A stretch of DNA of 9,819 nt from Nostoc sp. GT001 (lineage in GTDB: Bacteria > Cyanobacteriota > Cyanobacteriia > Cyanobacteriales > Nostocaceae): contig NZ_JAUDRJ010000003.1 of the NCBI RefSeq assembly GCF_030382115.1, positions 1,615,946 to 1,625,764 on the forward strand, given 5' to 3'. The notes beneath the pieces are model-generated. The model was not told where the DNA came from, searched no databases, and saw nothing but the letters and a program-made list of their open reading frames with translations. The translations under genes and the position numbers were made by a program. Shown here piece by piece: positions 6,859 to 9,819 of this stretch. Each line of letters begins with the position of its first letter. Within the stretch, counting starts at the first letter, position 1.

Positions 6859-6902
6859 AAAAATAAGATCCAAACTAGGTTTTTAACTTAGCTGGATCTT
6901 AT
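6859..6902 (-). terminator. Terminator-like hairpin between tRNA-Ser and the binding-protein gene
   Basis: The minus strand forms a perfect 10-bp stem ATAAGATCCA / TGGATCTTAT (6902-6893 with 6872-6863), extendable past a bulge, followed by TTTT (five T including the last stem base). It may end the tRNA-Ser transcript. If the binding-protein gene is transcribed from TATGAT (6926-6921), it would instead lie in its leader as an attenuator. Confidence 0.5.
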
Positions 6903-6979
6903 CAAGACTCCAAAGGATAAATCATATCATCCATCTTTGGGAGTAGAAATATTTACGCCGATATTAATATTACTTTTTG

Positions 6980-7001
6980 TACACAGAGTATTCTCCGTGT
7001 A
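6980..7001 (-). other. Hairpin just 3' of tRNA-Ser
   Basis: TACACGGAG and CTCTGTGTA on the minus strand form a 9-bp stem with one G-U pair and a 4-nt loop, beginning 15 nt after the tRNA 3' end. No T-run follows, so it may guide processing of the tRNA trailer rather than terminate. Confidence 0.4.
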
Positions 7002-7016
7002 TCAAAAGCCGAAAAA

Positions 7017-7108
7017 CGGAGAGGGAGGGATTCGAACCCTCGGTACGGAGTTGCCTGCCGTACAACAGATTAGCAATCTGCCGCTTTCGACCACTCAGCC
7101 ACCTCTCC
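7017..7108 (-). tRNA. tRNA-Ser (anticodon GCT)
   Basis: A 92-nt class II tRNA decoding AGC/AGU. The acceptor stem is GGAGAGG/CCTCTCC with discriminator G. The anticodon loop TTGCTAA has GCT at plus-strand 7072-7074. The long variable arm pairs TACGG with CCGTA, as expected for serine tRNAs, and the T-arm contains GGTTCGAATCC. The 3' CCA is not encoded (GTTTTT follows), so it must be added by nucleotidyltransferase. It lies 133 bp downstream of crtB on the same strand. Confidence 0.97.
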
Positions 7109-7153
7109 TGACTCACGAATATCAATGTTACCAGACTTGCCAGTAAGAGTCAA

Positions 7154-7237
7154 TAGTCATTTGTCATTGGTCATTTCTGATTAGTCATTGGTTATTTATA
7201 AAACACTGAGGACTAAGGACTAGGGACAAATGACTAA
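7154..7237. repeat. Second heptanucleotide family (GTCATTN) with complementary arm, after crtB
   Basis: Six adjoining heptamers at 7156-7197: GTCATTT, GTCATTG, GTCATTT, CTGATTA, GTCATTG, GTTATTT. A facing array at 7210-7237 reads GGACTAA, GGACTAG, GGACAAA, TGACTAA. The outer parts, TAGTCATTTGTC (7154-7165) and GACAAATGACTA (7225-7236), are a perfect 12-bp inverted repeat. The block begins 4 bp past the crtB stop codon and would give a 3' hairpin. Confidence 0.82.
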
Positions 7238-7241
7238 TTTT

Positions 7242-9603
<2,362 letters not shown>

Positions 9604-9643
9604 CTACTGCTCTTCAATATTTCTTAACCGTTTTATCGTTCTC

Positions 9644-9649
9644 ATTATA
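9644..9649 (-). promoter_or_regulatory. -10 element of the crtP-crtB unit
   Basis: A perfect TATAAT on the minus strand, ending 47 bp before the crtP start; transcription would begin near 9637, giving a leader of about 40 nt. No good -35 hexamer lies 16-18 bp upstream, which suggests an activator-dependent or extended promoter. Confidence 0.55.
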
Positions 9650-9819
9650 CGTTGCAATCCGTTACATTTGGCAGTTATTGTGCGATCGCTTCCGCAAAAA
9701 AATTTTGCCAAAGGGAATTTTACCTACGCGCACCTACCCGAACAAATTGTTAATACCATTGTTGGCAATAGGTTTGGGCGAGCATTTCATCTATCTTTAC
9801 ATGGAGGAAAATTAGGCAA
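9650..9819. other. Region upstream of crtP, probable leader of a rightward gene at the edge
   Basis: No protein frame of credible length exists here. A HIP1 octamer lies at 9682-9689 and a small hairpin GCAAAA/TTTTGC follows it. GGAGG at 9803-9807, near the right edge on the plus strand, could be the ribosome binding site of a divergent gene whose start is just outside the window. This is inference from the motif only. Confidence 0.35.

Noticed and set aside
6381..6860. 159-codon plus-strand open frame
   Set aside because: It lies antisense to the binding-protein gene, whose family motifs, lipobox and ribosome binding site are clear; the composition follows the complement of that gene.
6937..7146. 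Plus-strand open frame of 69 codons containing GEGGIRTLGT
   Set aside because: It is the complement of tRNA-Ser(GCT); this peptide string is a familiar artefact of translating serine tRNA genes.
9655..9670. NtcA site GTA-N8-TAC before crtP
   Set aside because: Only the GTA half is present on the minus strand; the other half reads CAA.
9661..9680. HLR1-like (RpaB) site upstream of crtP, GTTACATTTGGCAGTTATTG
   Set aside because: The second half-site and the 2-bp spacing do not match the HLR1 consensus as I know it.

Overview
The window looks like a chromosomal segment of a filamentous, Nostoc/Anabaena-type cyanobacterium. Four things support this: a plant-type phytoene desaturase/phytoene synthase pair (crtP-crtB), a PDZ-containing carboxyl-terminal protease of cyanobacterial type, eleven copies of the HIP1 octamer GCGATCGC in 9.8 kb, and short tandem heptanucleotide repeats of the GTTAGGA kind that are typical of Nostocales intergenic DNA. 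No phage, transposase, CRISPR or plasmid signature is visible. The genes are ordinary core functions, and the more unusual content lies between them.

Layout. 92-1375 (+): a membrane-associated S41 protease with PDZ domain (CtpC-like). 1454-1639 (-): a 61-residue protein of unknown function. 1774-3501 (-): sdhA, the succinate dehydrogenase flavoprotein. 3723-4040 (-): a 105-residue protein with two membrane helices, separated from sdhA by an intrinsic terminator. 4041-4606: a mostly non-coding stretch with a dispersed-repeat copy and the promoter region of the next gene. 4607-5419 (+): a secreted protein with a probable outer-membrane beta-barrel. 5501-6823 (-): a lipoprotein substrate-binding protein of an ABC amino-acid importer, with no permease or ATPase gene nearby. 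7017-7108 (-): tRNA-Ser(GCT). 7242-8174 and 8158-9597 (-): crtB and crtP, overlapping by 17 bp. 9598-9819: the crtP promoter region and probably the leader of a rightward gene outside the window.

How they work together. CrtP and CrtB catalyse consecutive early carotenoid steps: CrtB makes phytoene and CrtP desaturates it to zeta-carotene. They form one transcription unit with a perfect TATAAT element 47 bp before crtP. SdhA feeds electrons from succinate to the quinone pool. The other genes share the cell envelope or periplasm as their workplace but show no sign of a common pathway.

The most notable pattern is that heptanucleotide repeats begin within a few bases of the stop codons of six of the eight protein genes. 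They have related sense orientation (GTTAGGA/GTTAGTA) after five of them and are usually paired with a complementary arm, so that they would give 3'-UTR hairpins. I found no convincing new biological system here; the findings are modest and mostly regulatory or repeat-related.
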